Positions 8,894 through 16,838 of a DNA stretch of 24,046 nt are shown here, one piece after another. Source of the DNA: a virus. Position 1 is the first letter of the stretch; each line of letters opens with the position of its first letter. Both the position numbers and the translations under genes were made by a program. Under the pieces are notes generated by a model. That model saw only the letters and a program-made list of their open reading frames with translations, had not been told where the DNA came from and made no database searches. The stretch lies in the IMG/VR virus record IMGVR_UViG_3300024348_000247, positions 1-24,046 of that record. The stretch is one strand, 5' to 3'.

Positions 8894-10786
8894 ATGAGTT
8901 CAATTATTTCAGGTCTTAATATAAAAAATATTTTTGAGTATGATCCTTTATTGGCTTATGATAAATTTGATATAATTGATTATCAACTTATTACTGGTAT
9001 TTCAGTCTATCCTAGTTATACGGGTTTAGGAAATACGGGGTTGTGTAGTTGGTTTAATAATGATAATTTAGAGGATTTTAAAACAGATGGGAATTTTAAT
9101 ATTACAGGTTGGAAAAACAAAGTAATTAACAGTGGAGATTTATTACAGTTTTCTGAGGATGATAATGTAAGACCAAATGTACAATTTAATGAACCATACA
9201 TAACATTAAAAAATTTAGAACTTTTGAGTGGTACTGGTTTTGAACATACTAAGAGAACTATTTTTCTTGCCGTTAATTCTTCAGAGCCAAATAAACCTAA
9301 AACAGATAACCAAAAAATAATTAAATTTGGACCGTTAGATTCTCCTAACGGTTCTTTACAAATTTCTGGTAAAAATTCATATTTTGATGCACAACTTATT
9401 TTAGATAGTACTCCGTTTAATGCGAAATCTCCCATTTATAATGCCATTAATATATTCACATTAATTCAAAACGACTCACCTTCGCCTACTTTAAAGATAA
9501 GACAAAATGGATTGCAGATTGGTCAGATTGTTCCTAACGCTCAGTGGAATTCTAGTTATTTTGAAATAGGAAACAATCCAGGAAACAATGGAATAAACTA
9601 TTATGATCTTTTTTATTTTTCAGGTGTTTTGTCAGAAACTGAAATAGATTACTATGAAAAATATTTGTTTGAAAAATACTTCTCATATTTTGATGGTTTG
9701 TTTTTTGCTAAACAAGATGTTCCTGCTGGAGAGCAATATTCTCCTATTTTTTTTGAAGGGGAAGATTATTGGACAAAAAATATAAATGACATATTTAAAT
9801 TTAATTATGGTTCTTCGGTCAATTTTGCAGCTAAATTATCTCCGTTAAACATGGGTGATGGTTACAAAACAAACATTGTAAATGGAATAAATACATTAAC
9901 CGCTACTTTTAATTTAGTATATGATGGTTTGACGGATAAACAAGCTAAGTGTTTAATTGCTTTTTTTGAAAACACTCCTGAAGCTCCTGATAAGAGTTTA
10001 TATGAAGGTTTTCAAGGAGTGTCTACAAATTTATTTGCCCCTTATAAAACAAATGCAGAATTATATTTTAAAAGTATAAATCATAACTCATCTTATAATA
10101 ATATAAATAAAATAACAATAGAAGCGGAATCATTATATGATAGCGCTATTGATCATAAAGGTATGTTCGTTGTATTGGATGAAAAAAATATAAAAACTTA
10201 TGAAAGTGTTGTCAGCTCTATATTAACTAATGATGTTTTTTATTTTGAATCTGATAATTTTTTTAATAGAGGATATTATTTTTATACAGGATTAAACTTA
10301 AATGCTTCTAATGGTTCTAGTGGTCCTAGTGGTCCTAGTACTAATAATAAAATTACTATTTTACCTGAAAATAGTCCAACAGGAGTAAACTCTTTTTTTA
10401 CTAAAAATTTTTATTTCAAAGGCGATTTAGAATACGACATAAATGAAAACATTAGATTGTTTTCAACTGAGATGAAGAATTCGACAATCGAATATTCAAA
10501 AGATGGAATAAATTATAATAATTTAGAATTTAAAGTTTCTTTCAAGAAAAGAACAAATCAAGAAACTAAATCTATATTAAAATTTTTAGACGATAAAGCT
10601 GGATTTAAAATATTTTACTATACTCTTCCTCAACCTTACAATAAGCTTATTTCTGTTTATTGCCCAGAATGGGATCATACATATAATTTTTATGATAATA
10701 ACGATATAAGTGTAAAGTTTATTGAGTTTAAAGCTCCTAGTGAACCTGTTGCTTATTTCAATACAGATATACAATTTTTATCATGA
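8894..10786 (+). CDS. LamG-like domain fused to two gpM-like minor tail domains (630 aa)
   Basis: Lambda gpM (about 109 residues) is a tail-tip protein between the tape measure and gpL. Here three parts can be read. Residues ~35-265 look like a concanavalin/LamG-type sandwich: it begins CSWFNNDNLEDF...GWKNK and ends SGVLSETEIDYYEKYLFEKYF, the usual 'LsxxExxxxxxYLxxKY' close. Residues ~297-415 resemble gpM (NMGDGYKTNIVNGINT, then TDKQAKCLIAFFE and NLFAPYK). Residues ~500-615 resemble a second gpM-type unit (LEFKVSFKKRTNQETKSILKFL, then KLISVYCPEW). A short GSSGPSGPS linker (about nt 10312-10338) separates the two gpM-like parts. The product is nearly six times the length of gpM. The stop overlaps the next ATG (ATGA, 10783-10786). 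Position between tape measure and gpL supports the gpM call. Confidence 0.75.
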   Translation: MSSIISGLNIKNIFEYDPLLAYDKFDIIDYQLITGISVYPSYTGLGNTGLCSWFNNDNLEDFKTDGNFNITGWKNKVINSGDLLQFSEDDNVRPNVQFNEPYITLKNLELLSGTGFEHTKRTIFLAVNSSEPNKPKTDNQKIIKFGPLDSPNGSLQISGKNSYFDAQLILDSTPFNAKSPIYNAINIFTLIQNDSPSPTLKIRQNGLQIGQIVPNAQWNSSYFEIGNNPGNNGINYYDLFYFSGVLSETEIDYYEKYLFEKYFSYFDGLFFAKQDVPAGEQYSPIFFEGEDYWTKNINDIFKFNYGSSVNFAAKLSPLNMGDGYKTNIVNGINTLTATFNLVYDGLTDKQAKCLIAFFENTPEAPDKSLYEGFQGVSTNLFAPYKTNAELYFKSINHNSSYNNINKITIEAESLYDSAIDHKGMFVVLDEKNIKTYESVVSSILTNDVFYFESDNFFNRGYYFYTGLNLNASNGSSGPSGPSTNNKITILPENSPTGVNSFFTKNFYFKGDLEYDINENIRLFSTEMKNSTIEYSKDGINYNNLEFKVSFKKRTNQETKSILKFLDDKAGFKIFYYTLPQPYNKLISVYCPEWDHTYNFYDNNDISVKFIEFKAPSEPVAYFNTDIQFLS

Positions 10787-12177
10787 GTCTTTATTATACA
10801 GGCATTCTTTTAAACAAAGTTCCCGCAGGTTTTGGTTTTTATACTGGGTTTGTTTTAACAAATGGTGGAAACTTTCCAGTTGAGTATGAAGTGAGTATAT
10901 CAAGAACAGACCTTACTGGTATATCCAGTGCTGACGTTATTGGGGGTGAGGTGCCAAATAAAACAATATTTATATCTGATAGTTTAGAAAATAAATACGC
11001 TGACGAAGATTTTATTAAAAAAACATTGAACCAGAACGATTCTGAGACTTTTTACATACTCCATAGACCTTTTTCAAATTATGAAGATACTGCGACGAAA
11101 CATACTGGATATGAATCGGGAATTATAACTATTAAAACAAAATCTATTTTAAACACTTTAGATAATGATATTATAATTGCCGTTTCAGGACAAAGAATAT
11201 TTACTCAACCAACACCCAAAACAATAGGCAAATTTTATGCAGTTACTGATTATCAGCCTGATTCAAAAGTAAATATTCAATATAATTGGAGCGTTATAGA
11301 TTCAGAAAATTATTTAACAGGTTTTAGAATAGAAACTTATAAAGATGCAAGTTTTACGACTCTTCAAAGTGAGGATGAGTACATTATACCGAAAAACACT
11401 AATGTTAATGATCCTTTGTATGGAACATATAATTCTTTTTCGGGGCAGAATTATACTTATACTTTAAAGAACTTAGAAGTTTCTCAAAATTATTTTGCAA
11501 GAATTTCTGGTTTAAATGCAAACAATTCAGGCGCAAAAACTTTTGCTACTGGTTTTATAATTTATAATCCTGTATTAGATAGTACTGCATATAGTGGTTT
11601 AACTCCTTCGCCTGGAACTAATTTAAAATTTGAATATAGAATATTGAATTTAAATAAAATTTCTGAAAATGAAACTGATTTTGATTTGATGAACTTTTTA
11701 TACGAAAACAACAATAATAGTTATGATTTTACAAAATATTCAGGCGCGATTGTGAATTTTTTTCCTAAAAATAATTTACAGGCTAGATATTTAGCTAGTG
11801 ATACTACCAAAGGTGCAATAAATTTTATAGTTCCAAACGGCAAAAATTTTTCCTTCAGCACTGATGCCACAAATATTTTTAAAATGCAATTAGAATTTGA
11901 AAATGTAAGTTTGCGAGGATTTGGTGGCGTAGGAGCAACAGTGGACGCAAGTGGACAGAATGGAGGTTGCGTCTTTAATCTTGCAAAAATACCAAGTCAA
12001 GATGGAGAGAAAAAAATTAATTATCATATATATAAAGATAATGACAGTTCTTTTTTAGTAGGTGTTGGCGGTGGAAAATCTTACGCTGTACAATTGACTA
12101 ATAACCAAAGTATACCAGCAATACAAATTCAAGGCGGAAAAATAGATTATGTAGAAGAAAGAGATATTTTTGGTTAA
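10783..12177 (+). CDS. Tail-associated protein with FN3-like domain and Gly-rich C-terminus (464 aa)
   Basis: The family is not recognised as a whole. Residues ~1-140 are beta-rich and unlike anything I can name. Residues ~145-265 look like a fibronectin type III domain: KVNIQYNWSV, TGFRIETYKD and the F/G-strand pattern YTLKNLEVSQNYFARISGLN match the usual LxW...YxV/I...L.xxxxYxxRVxAxN spacing. The C-terminal ~90 residues include a Gly-rich turn region (LRGFGGVGATVDASGQNGG) followed by VFNLAKIP, which echoes ALFNLAQAP near residue 70 of the next gene. Start ATG overlaps the upstream stop by four bases (ATGA), so coupled translation is likely. A tail-tip adhesion or spacer role is inferred from the domain and the setting. 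Confidence 0.7.
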   Translation: MSLYYTGILLNKVPAGFGFYTGFVLTNGGNFPVEYEVSISRTDLTGISSADVIGGEVPNKTIFISDSLENKYADEDFIKKTLNQNDSETFYILHRPFSNYEDTATKHTGYESGIITIKTKSILNTLDNDIIIAVSGQRIFTQPTPKTIGKFYAVTDYQPDSKVNIQYNWSVIDSENYLTGFRIETYKDASFTTLQSEDEYIIPKNTNVNDPLYGTYNSFSGQNYTYTLKNLEVSQNYFARISGLNANNSGAKTFATGFIIYNPVLDSTAYSGLTPSPGTNLKFEYRILNLNKISENETDFDLMNFLYENNNNSYDFTKYSGAIVNFFPKNNLQARYLASDTTKGAINFIVPNGKNFSFSTDATNIFKMQLEFENVSLRGFGGVGATVDASGQNGGCVFNLAKIPSQDGEKKINYHIYKDNDSSFLVGVGGGKSYAVQLTNNQSIPAIQIQGGKIDYVEERDIFG

Positions 12178-12191
12178 ATTAAACAAATAAC

Positions 12192-12204
12192 TATAAAGTT
12201 TATA
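12192..12204 (+). promoter_or_regulatory. Short AT-only inverted repeat in the intergenic gap
   Basis: The 32-nt gap before the ATG at 12210 contains TATAAAGTTTATA, a perfect 6-bp inverted repeat around one G. It could weakly pair at the start site of the downstream gene or include a TATAAA-type promoter element, but in DNA this AT-rich it may well be chance. It has no G/C stem or U-tract, so it is not a terminator. Confidence 0.2.
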
Positions 12205-12209
12205 AACAT

Positions 12210-13682
12210 ATGGGTACTTTTAAATTAGGCGGTTTTAATATAACGAATGTTCCTTCTATTAACGTTTTAGGGGATAATGCGAGTGCAGATGACGAACTGT
12301 TTTATTCTAGCAGTTCACCGGCTGCGTCAGCTGAGTCGAATGTGGCGCAAAATGTTAACGGCTCAAATGTAAACATTCTTGCCCTTCAAAAAAAGCAAGC
12401 TGGCAATGCGGGCGCTTTGTTTAATTTGGCACAAGCTCCTAATGTGTTTTTTAATTTAAGATCAAGACCAATTATAGATACAAATGATTTTTTATTTAAA
12501 TTTGAAACTTCAAGCTTAACAGATGCTAATTTTACTAGTGCTAAATTGCCAAGCTGGGTTTCTAAAAGCGGATTGCAAGTTTCTCCAATAACTTTACAAG
12601 CATCAAGCGGATCGCCTTTAAAAGTAGTAAAAGCTTATGGTAAATATTTTTATGAATTAGACAGATTGAATACATCGCCATATGGAACTACGATTAAAGC
12701 TGAAGTTGTTTTGCCAATTAAAACAGAACCATCGTATACTATTTTAGTTTATGCGGTAGGAAGAGCAAGCCTCACTAATGTGATATTTCCTGTCCCTTTA
12801 AGAATCTCTGGGGTTCATCTTTTTTGTGACGCAAGCAGCATTTTGTCAGCAACAAAGACTTTTAATATAGGAAACCAAACCAGACAAGTAAATGGTCCAT
12901 TCAACATGAAAATTAATTTATATAATTTAAAAGCTAGTTTTGTTGGAAATACTTTAAACAGTAAAATATATTCTATCGAAAAAACCCCTCAAAGAGCCAG
13001 CTATAATAAATACATAAATATATTTGGCGATATTTCTAATAGCTTTGTCAATGCGGATAGCAAATCTGAATTTTTTAATTCATCGATAATTGGAGACGCT
13101 TCTGTTCAAAACTATTATAGTTTAGATTCTTCAAATATTTCATATTCATCGACTAACATTAATACTCCAAGTGATAGTGTTAAATTTATTTTAGAAACTG
13201 CGAATGGTAATCCTAGAACCAGCATAACTTCTACACAATTAGATCAATTTTCATTATATTTTGTAGAAATGTTTTCTTACATGGAGGGATATGAAAATGG
13301 AAGTAGAACTTTAAAACTTCAAACTTTTGTAAATGGTATGTTAACATATGATGGATCAATGGCTTTAAGTAATTCTGTAGCTGTAAATAATACTAACACT
13401 TTTCTAATTCGTTTGTCGAGCGATGCGCCGAGTATAGTAAATGGGCAAAATCCAGAATTAGATAGAATGTTTTTGTTTGATTATTTACATGGAACGTCTA
13501 ATACATCAGCCGAACAGATGAAAATAAAAAGTAAAAAAATTATAGAATCGTTAGCTTATGATTATAGAAATATTCTATTAAAAAGTCAAACAGATCTTCA
13601 AATTAGAGATAAAACATTTTCTTTAGGATTCCAATCTAAATCGTCACATCCATTTTTAAAAATCTTCAGTAAAGGCGTTTAG
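12210..13682 (+). CDS. Putative LamG-like tail protein upstream of gpL (490 aa)
   Basis: This is a 490-residue beta-rich protein. Residues ~1-80 are low-complexity (Ser/Ala/Asn-rich: SSSSPAASAESNVAQNVNG) and look like an attachment or linker segment. From ~residue 90 (FLFKFETSSLTDANFT...LPSWVSKSG) to ~450 (DRMFLFDYLHGTSN...KKIIESLAYDY) it follows the opening 'xWxDAsxLs...W.DkSG' and the closing 'EvxxYxxxLs...xxxxYLaxxY' of the concanavalin/LamG-type domains seen in the proteins at 8894 and 13712, but with more divergence. The next-gene context (gpL, with an inserted LamG-like domain) suggests a related source. Start ATG at 12210 follows a 32-nt gap with no Shine-Dalgarno. Carbohydrate binding is inference; no active-site motif is visible. 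Confidence 0.68.
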   Translation: MGTFKLGGFNITNVPSINVLGDNASADDELFYSSSSPAASAESNVAQNVNGSNVNILALQKKQAGNAGALFNLAQAPNVFFNLRSRPIIDTNDFLFKFETSSLTDANFTSAKLPSWVSKSGLQVSPITLQASSGSPLKVVKAYGKYFYELDRLNTSPYGTTIKAEVVLPIKTEPSYTILVYAVGRASLTNVIFPVPLRISGVHLFCDASSILSATKTFNIGNQTRQVNGPFNMKINLYNLKASFVGNTLNSKIYSIEKTPQRASYNKYINIFGDISNSFVNADSKSEFFNSSIIGDASVQNYYSLDSSNISYSSTNINTPSDSVKFILETANGNPRTSITSTQLDQFSLYFVEMFSYMEGYENGSRTLKLQTFVNGMLTYDGSMALSNSVAVNNTNTFLIRLSSDAPSIVNGQNPELDRMFLFDYLHGTSNTSAEQMKIKSKKIIESLAYDYRNILLKSQTDLQIRDKTFSLGFQSKSSHPFLKIFSKGV

Positions 13683-13711
13683 AAAACAACAACAAAATTA
13701 CAATAATAGTT

Positions 13712-15922
13712 ATGTCAGATTTATTTTTATTAAAAAATTTACAAATCATAGATTTATTTGAAATAAAAATCAATGATTTTGAAGGTTACCTTCGTTTTCA
13801 TGGTTCGAAAAATTTTAATAAAGATTTAATCTTCAAAGATGCAGTCTATTTATACATTCCTTCGGAAATATCTAATTTAGAATACTCTTCAGACGGAAAA
13901 CAAAGTCGGCCCACCTTGAGCATATCTAATGTTAATAATTTTATAAGTCTTTTTATTAAAGACAGAAATGATTTATTAGGCTGTCGTTTTTTTAGAAAAA
14001 AGATTTTAGCTAAAGATTTAGATGATATAAATTTTGATCCGTCTGGCGAAGGAAAAGATAAAAACAATCTTGGGGTAAGTTCTTTTAGGTCTTTCGTGTC
14101 TACTGATTCTTTTGTGATTCAGAAAAAAAGTTTAGAACAAAAAGATAAAGTTGATTTTATTTTAGCTTCTGTGTTAGACGTTGATGGTTTAGTCGTGCCG
14201 TATAGAAAAATATTTAACGACTCTTGTCAGTGGCAATATAGAGGTTGCGGATGTAATTATGGAAAAATAAATGGTTATAACGGACCTTCATTACCAATAA
14301 AAAAAGTTGACTTAACATCATTAGTAGCTGTAAATAGCGAATACGGCATGCAAAACGATTTAATCGCATGGTTTGATGCAAGTGGAGCTAATTTAACCGT
14401 TTCGGGTGAAGCTTATGCGACAATAATAGATATTAGAAGGTTTATAATAAGAGAAGCTGGTTGGCGGACATCTGCCGAATATGCGTATGAGACTGTTGCT
14501 ACACGAAAAAAGTTTCCAAGAGTAACTGATTGGACAGATTCTTCACCTAATATTAATTCAGTAACGGTAAATACCACACATGCGGCCACTTTGATTACTG
14601 TAACAAATGTTGCATCTGGCGAGTTAGCTATTGGTCAAGTTGTATCAGGTACAAATATTCCTTCTGGTGCAACTATTATAGCACTAGGAACTGGAACAGG
14701 CGGCATAGGAACTTATACATTGAGTGCGGCGTGTACTGCTACTGGTTCTGGTATAACAATGACAGCGAAAACAAAAATGTTTTTATCGGGTTTCCCGAAA
14801 AAATATACAAATAATGACGGTAATACGGGAGTTTTCTTTTCTGCAGTAGATCAAAATACAGATAATTTTCCAGACGCTATGGAAATTAAATTAAATTTTA
14901 GTCTTCCCGCTAAAGATTGCACGATCTTTTATGTAAACTCGATGGCAAAGCGTGGTTCTAGAACAAAATATTATTATGACAAATTCAGACCAACCACATT
15001 GGTGGTTCCCTCCGGAAGAGGCTTAACTTCTAAAACGGGTGAAAGTCCTGATTTTAGTTTAGGTTACGAACCGGATGGGATCGGCAATCAATTAGAAGAT
15101 GTTTTTAAGCTTGGAACTTATGTTGCAAACTCAAAAAAAGATAAAACTGATGAAAATAAAGTTTATGTGGCTGTAATGCCAAAAGACACCAGCTCAAAAA
15201 CATTTTTTTATAAAGACGGAAATAAAATAACAGAAAAAAGCGGTTTCACGGGGCAAATTAAAAATTTTGGTATTAATATAAATGACGGCAAAATAGATAG
15301 TTTTGGGGAAAAACTTAACCATAGTGACGTAATTGTTTATGAAATAATAATTTATAAAGCCGTTTTAAACGACGCGCAGGTAAAAGCTGTTAGCACTTAT
15401 TTAGCATATAAATATAAAACGCCTACTGTTTATGCTAAAACTGTTGTAACTTATAAAGATAGTGTTCAGTTTTTTTCTAATTTTCCTAATGATGGTAATT
15501 TAGGTGTTCCTATAGCAGACGAAAACAACAAGCTTTTTTTTGACTCAAATGGTGCTGTATCTTTTCTTACTAGTTTTCAAAATTATGGAATAAAAGGGCA
15601 AGATTCTAATTATAGAGGAGATTATGATAATACAACCGAATATAAAAAAGGAGATTTTGTAAAGGTTGATCCGCCTTTAAATTATGATTTTAATGAAAAA
15701 TCCACTTTCAATAATTCAGAAACACCTTCTAGATTTTTTATTTGTGTAATAGATAGCGTTAAAGGAAATCATCCTTTTTACAATACAGTAGCTTGGAAGG
15801 AAGACAAATGTTCAAAAAATTTAAATGGCTGCTTGTTGAGATTTGGTGGGGCGAAAGAAAAAATAAATATTCCTTTTGGATCATTTCCTGGGACAGTTAG
15901 TTATGATTATAGGCTTCCATAA
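13712..15922 (+). CDS. Tail tip protein L (Fe-S cluster family) with large inserted LamG-like domain (736 aa)
   Basis: In lambda, gpL is a ~232-residue tail-tip component binding a [4Fe-4S] cluster through four cysteines. Here the first pair is Cys172/Cys181 in CQWQYRGCGCNYG (with an extra Cys179), and the second pair is Cys700/Cys707 in KCSKNLNGCLLRFGG, followed by IPFGSFPG, the family's closing motif. Between the pairs lie about 518 residues instead of the couple of dozen expected. Within that insert, residues ~216-570 form a LamG/concanavalin-like domain (DLIAWFDASG opening; LNDAQVKAVSTYLAYKYK close), itself carrying a fibre-type beta module at ~289-352. Residues ~630-695 (YDNTTEYKKGDFV...FFICVID...VAWKEDKC) look like a small aromatic binding-type fold leading into the second cysteine pair. 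The start is ATG 29 nt after the previous stop. Very likely gpL; cluster binding is inferred from the cysteines. Confidence 0.86.
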   Translation: MSDLFLLKNLQIIDLFEIKINDFEGYLRFHGSKNFNKDLIFKDAVYLYIPSEISNLEYSSDGKQSRPTLSISNVNNFISLFIKDRNDLLGCRFFRKKILAKDLDDINFDPSGEGKDKNNLGVSSFRSFVSTDSFVIQKKSLEQKDKVDFILASVLDVDGLVVPYRKIFNDSCQWQYRGCGCNYGKINGYNGPSLPIKKVDLTSLVAVNSEYGMQNDLIAWFDASGANLTVSGEAYATIIDIRRFIIREAGWRTSAEYAYETVATRKKFPRVTDWTDSSPNINSVTVNTTHAATLITVTNVASGELAIGQVVSGTNIPSGATIIALGTGTGGIGTYTLSAACTATGSGITMTAKTKMFLSGFPKKYTNNDGNTGVFFSAVDQNTDNFPDAMEIKLNFSLPAKDCTIFYVNSMAKRGSRTKYYYDKFRPTTLVVPSGRGLTSKTGESPDFSLGYEPDGIGNQLEDVFKLGTYVANSKKDKTDENKVYVAVMPKDTSSKTFFYKDGNKITEKSGFTGQIKNFGININDGKIDSFGEKLNHSDVIVYEIIIYKAVLNDAQVKAVSTYLAYKYKTPTVYAKTVVTYKDSVQFFSNFPNDGNLGVPIADENNKLFFDSNGAVSFLTSFQNYGIKGQDSNYRGDYDNTTEYKKGDFVKVDPPLNYDFNEKSTFNNSETPSRFFICVIDSVKGNHPFYNTVAWKEDKCSKNLNGCLLRFGGAKEKINIPFGSFPGTVSYDYRLP
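14353..15420 (+). other. LamG-like domain inserted between the two cysteine pairs of gpL
   Basis: This segment encodes about 355 residues from DLIAWFDASG to LAYKYKTP. The opening, a central HSDVIVYEIIIYKAVLND and the closing YLAYKYK follow the concanavalin/LamG-type pattern also seen in the gpM-fusion protein at 8894. The frame is uninterrupted, so the insertion is accommodated in one polypeptide. Boundaries are approximate. Confidence 0.68.
14577..14765 (+). other. Fibre-type beta module nested inside the LamG-like insertion
   Basis: These ~63 codons encode a module of the form ITVTNVASGELAIGQVVSG...GTGTGGIGTYTLS, which I recognise as a common building block of phage fibre proteins (LTVTAVSSGTLAVGQ...GTGTGGTGTYTVS). 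It sits in a loop of the LamG-like domain, and its DNA looks somewhat richer in G and C than the flanks. It is therefore a probable insertion within an insertion. Confidence 0.7.
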
Positions 15923-15924
15923 TT

Positions 15925-16257
15925 ATGAAATTTCCTATTCAAGAAGAATTATTAAATGAATTAAAAGAAAAATCTAAAAATTCTGAAAAAGAAATATGCG
16001 GTTTTTTAATTAAAAAAAATAATGTTTATAGTGAATTTGTGGAATGTTTTAATTCGCATCCTGATCCTGTGAATTATTTTTTAATATCTCCGAAACAATG
16101 TGTTTTTGAAGATGACTCTATTTTATTTCATAGCCACCCGTTGCATTCAGATTTAATTGGTTTTTCGGATTGGGATTTAGAAAATCAACAATATTTTTAT
16201 TTAAAAATGGTTGTTTACAGTGTAAAGAATAATGAGTTTTACTATCAAACAATATGA
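15925..16257 (+). CDS. gpK-like JAMM/Mov34 metallopeptidase, standalone (110 aa)
   Basis: This small protein has the zinc-peptidase (JAMM/MPN) motif of lambda gpK's N-terminal half: Glu23 in KEICGFL, then His69-Ser-His71-Pro, Ser81 and Asp84 (FHSHP...GFSDWD). The spacing between His71 and Ser81 leaves nine residues rather than the canonical seven, a two-residue extension of the loop. Lambda gpK (about 200 residues) also carries a C-terminal NlpC/P60 domain; this 110-residue protein ends right after the JAMM fold and no NlpC/P60 gene lies nearby. It starts 2 nt after the gpL stop and ends in a 4-nt ATGA overlap with gpI, in the classical L-K-I order. It probably acts in tail-tip assembly; the substrate is unknown. 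Confidence 0.87.
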   Translation: MKFPIQEELLNELKEKSKNSEKEICGFLIKKNNVYSEFVECFNSHPDPVNYFLISPKQCVFEDDSILFHSHPLHSDLIGFSDWDLENQQYFYLKMVVYSVKNNEFYYQTI

Positions 16258-16829
16258 TTAATATAGTTTTACATGGTGTTCTTGGGAAGAAATTAGGCAG
16301 AACTTGGTTATTAGACGTCGATTCTGTTCACGAGATTTTCGAGGCTGTAGAAGCTAATAGTCAAAAAATAAACAAATATTTTTCTGATTTTAAAAAATTT
16401 GTTTCTCATTTTGTCGTTTATGTCGATGGTAAAATTTTACCGCCTTATTTGTTAAAAAGTAAAATATTAGAAAACGGAAATAAAGTGGAAATAATTCCTG
16501 TTGTTCAAGGAGGCGCGTTTATAACTCCAACCGCGTGGGTAGTAATAGGTTTATTATTAATAGCTTTATCAATAGTATTATCTATTGTTTTAAGCCCTAA
16601 AGTGCCAAAAGATGTCAAAACTAATTCAACTACATTAGGGTCTATAACTAATGTTCTACAAAGAAACGCTCCAGTTCCGTTGGGATACGGAAGGTTAAGA
16701 ATAGGTAGTTTAGTAATTACTAATGACATAAACACGGTTAATATGGCAGCTGTTTCTGCAATTAATACTTCTCTAGATGGTTCGTTAAAATTGGATATTT
16801 TTGGAAATGAAGATTTTAACGGAAACTAA
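16254..16829 (+). CDS. Tail assembly protein I (lambda gpI-like), 191 aa
   Basis: Lambda gpI is needed for assembly of the tail tip with L, K and J and is absent or scarce in the finished virion. The N-terminal ~82 residues (HGVLGKKLGRTWLLDV...NGNKVEIIPVVQGG) match the ubiquitin-like domain of the family. A single hydrophobic helix follows at residues 93-114 (TAWVVIGLLLIALSIVLS), then the conserved NAPVPLGYGRLRIGSLVIT block at 138-156. Length is close to lambda gpI (about 220). It overlaps the JAMM gene by four bases (ATGA) and is followed within 10 nt by the J-like gene, so K, I and J are probably translated as a coupled set. The ubiquitin-like/JAMM pairing is the standard one for this locus. 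Confidence 0.9.
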   Translation: MINIVLHGVLGKKLGRTWLLDVDSVHEIFEAVEANSQKINKYFSDFKKFVSHFVVYVDGKILPPYLLKSKILENGNKVEIIPVVQGGAFITPTAWVVIGLLLIALSIVLSIVLSPKVPKDVKTNSTTLGSITNVLQRNAPVPLGYGRLRIGSLVITNDINTVNMAAVSAINTSLDGSLKLDIFGNEDFNGN

Positions 16830-16838
16830 TAACATAAA

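Noticed and set aside
9016-9435. Antisense 139-residue open frame within the LamG-gpM gene
   Set aside because: The sense strand has clear domain structure there; the antisense product has no recognisable features and no neighbours on its strand.
16561-16617. Hydrophobic stretch of gpI read as a holin-like gene
   Set aside because: It is the normal hydrophobic segment of the gpI family between the ubiquitin-like domain and the PVPLGYG block.
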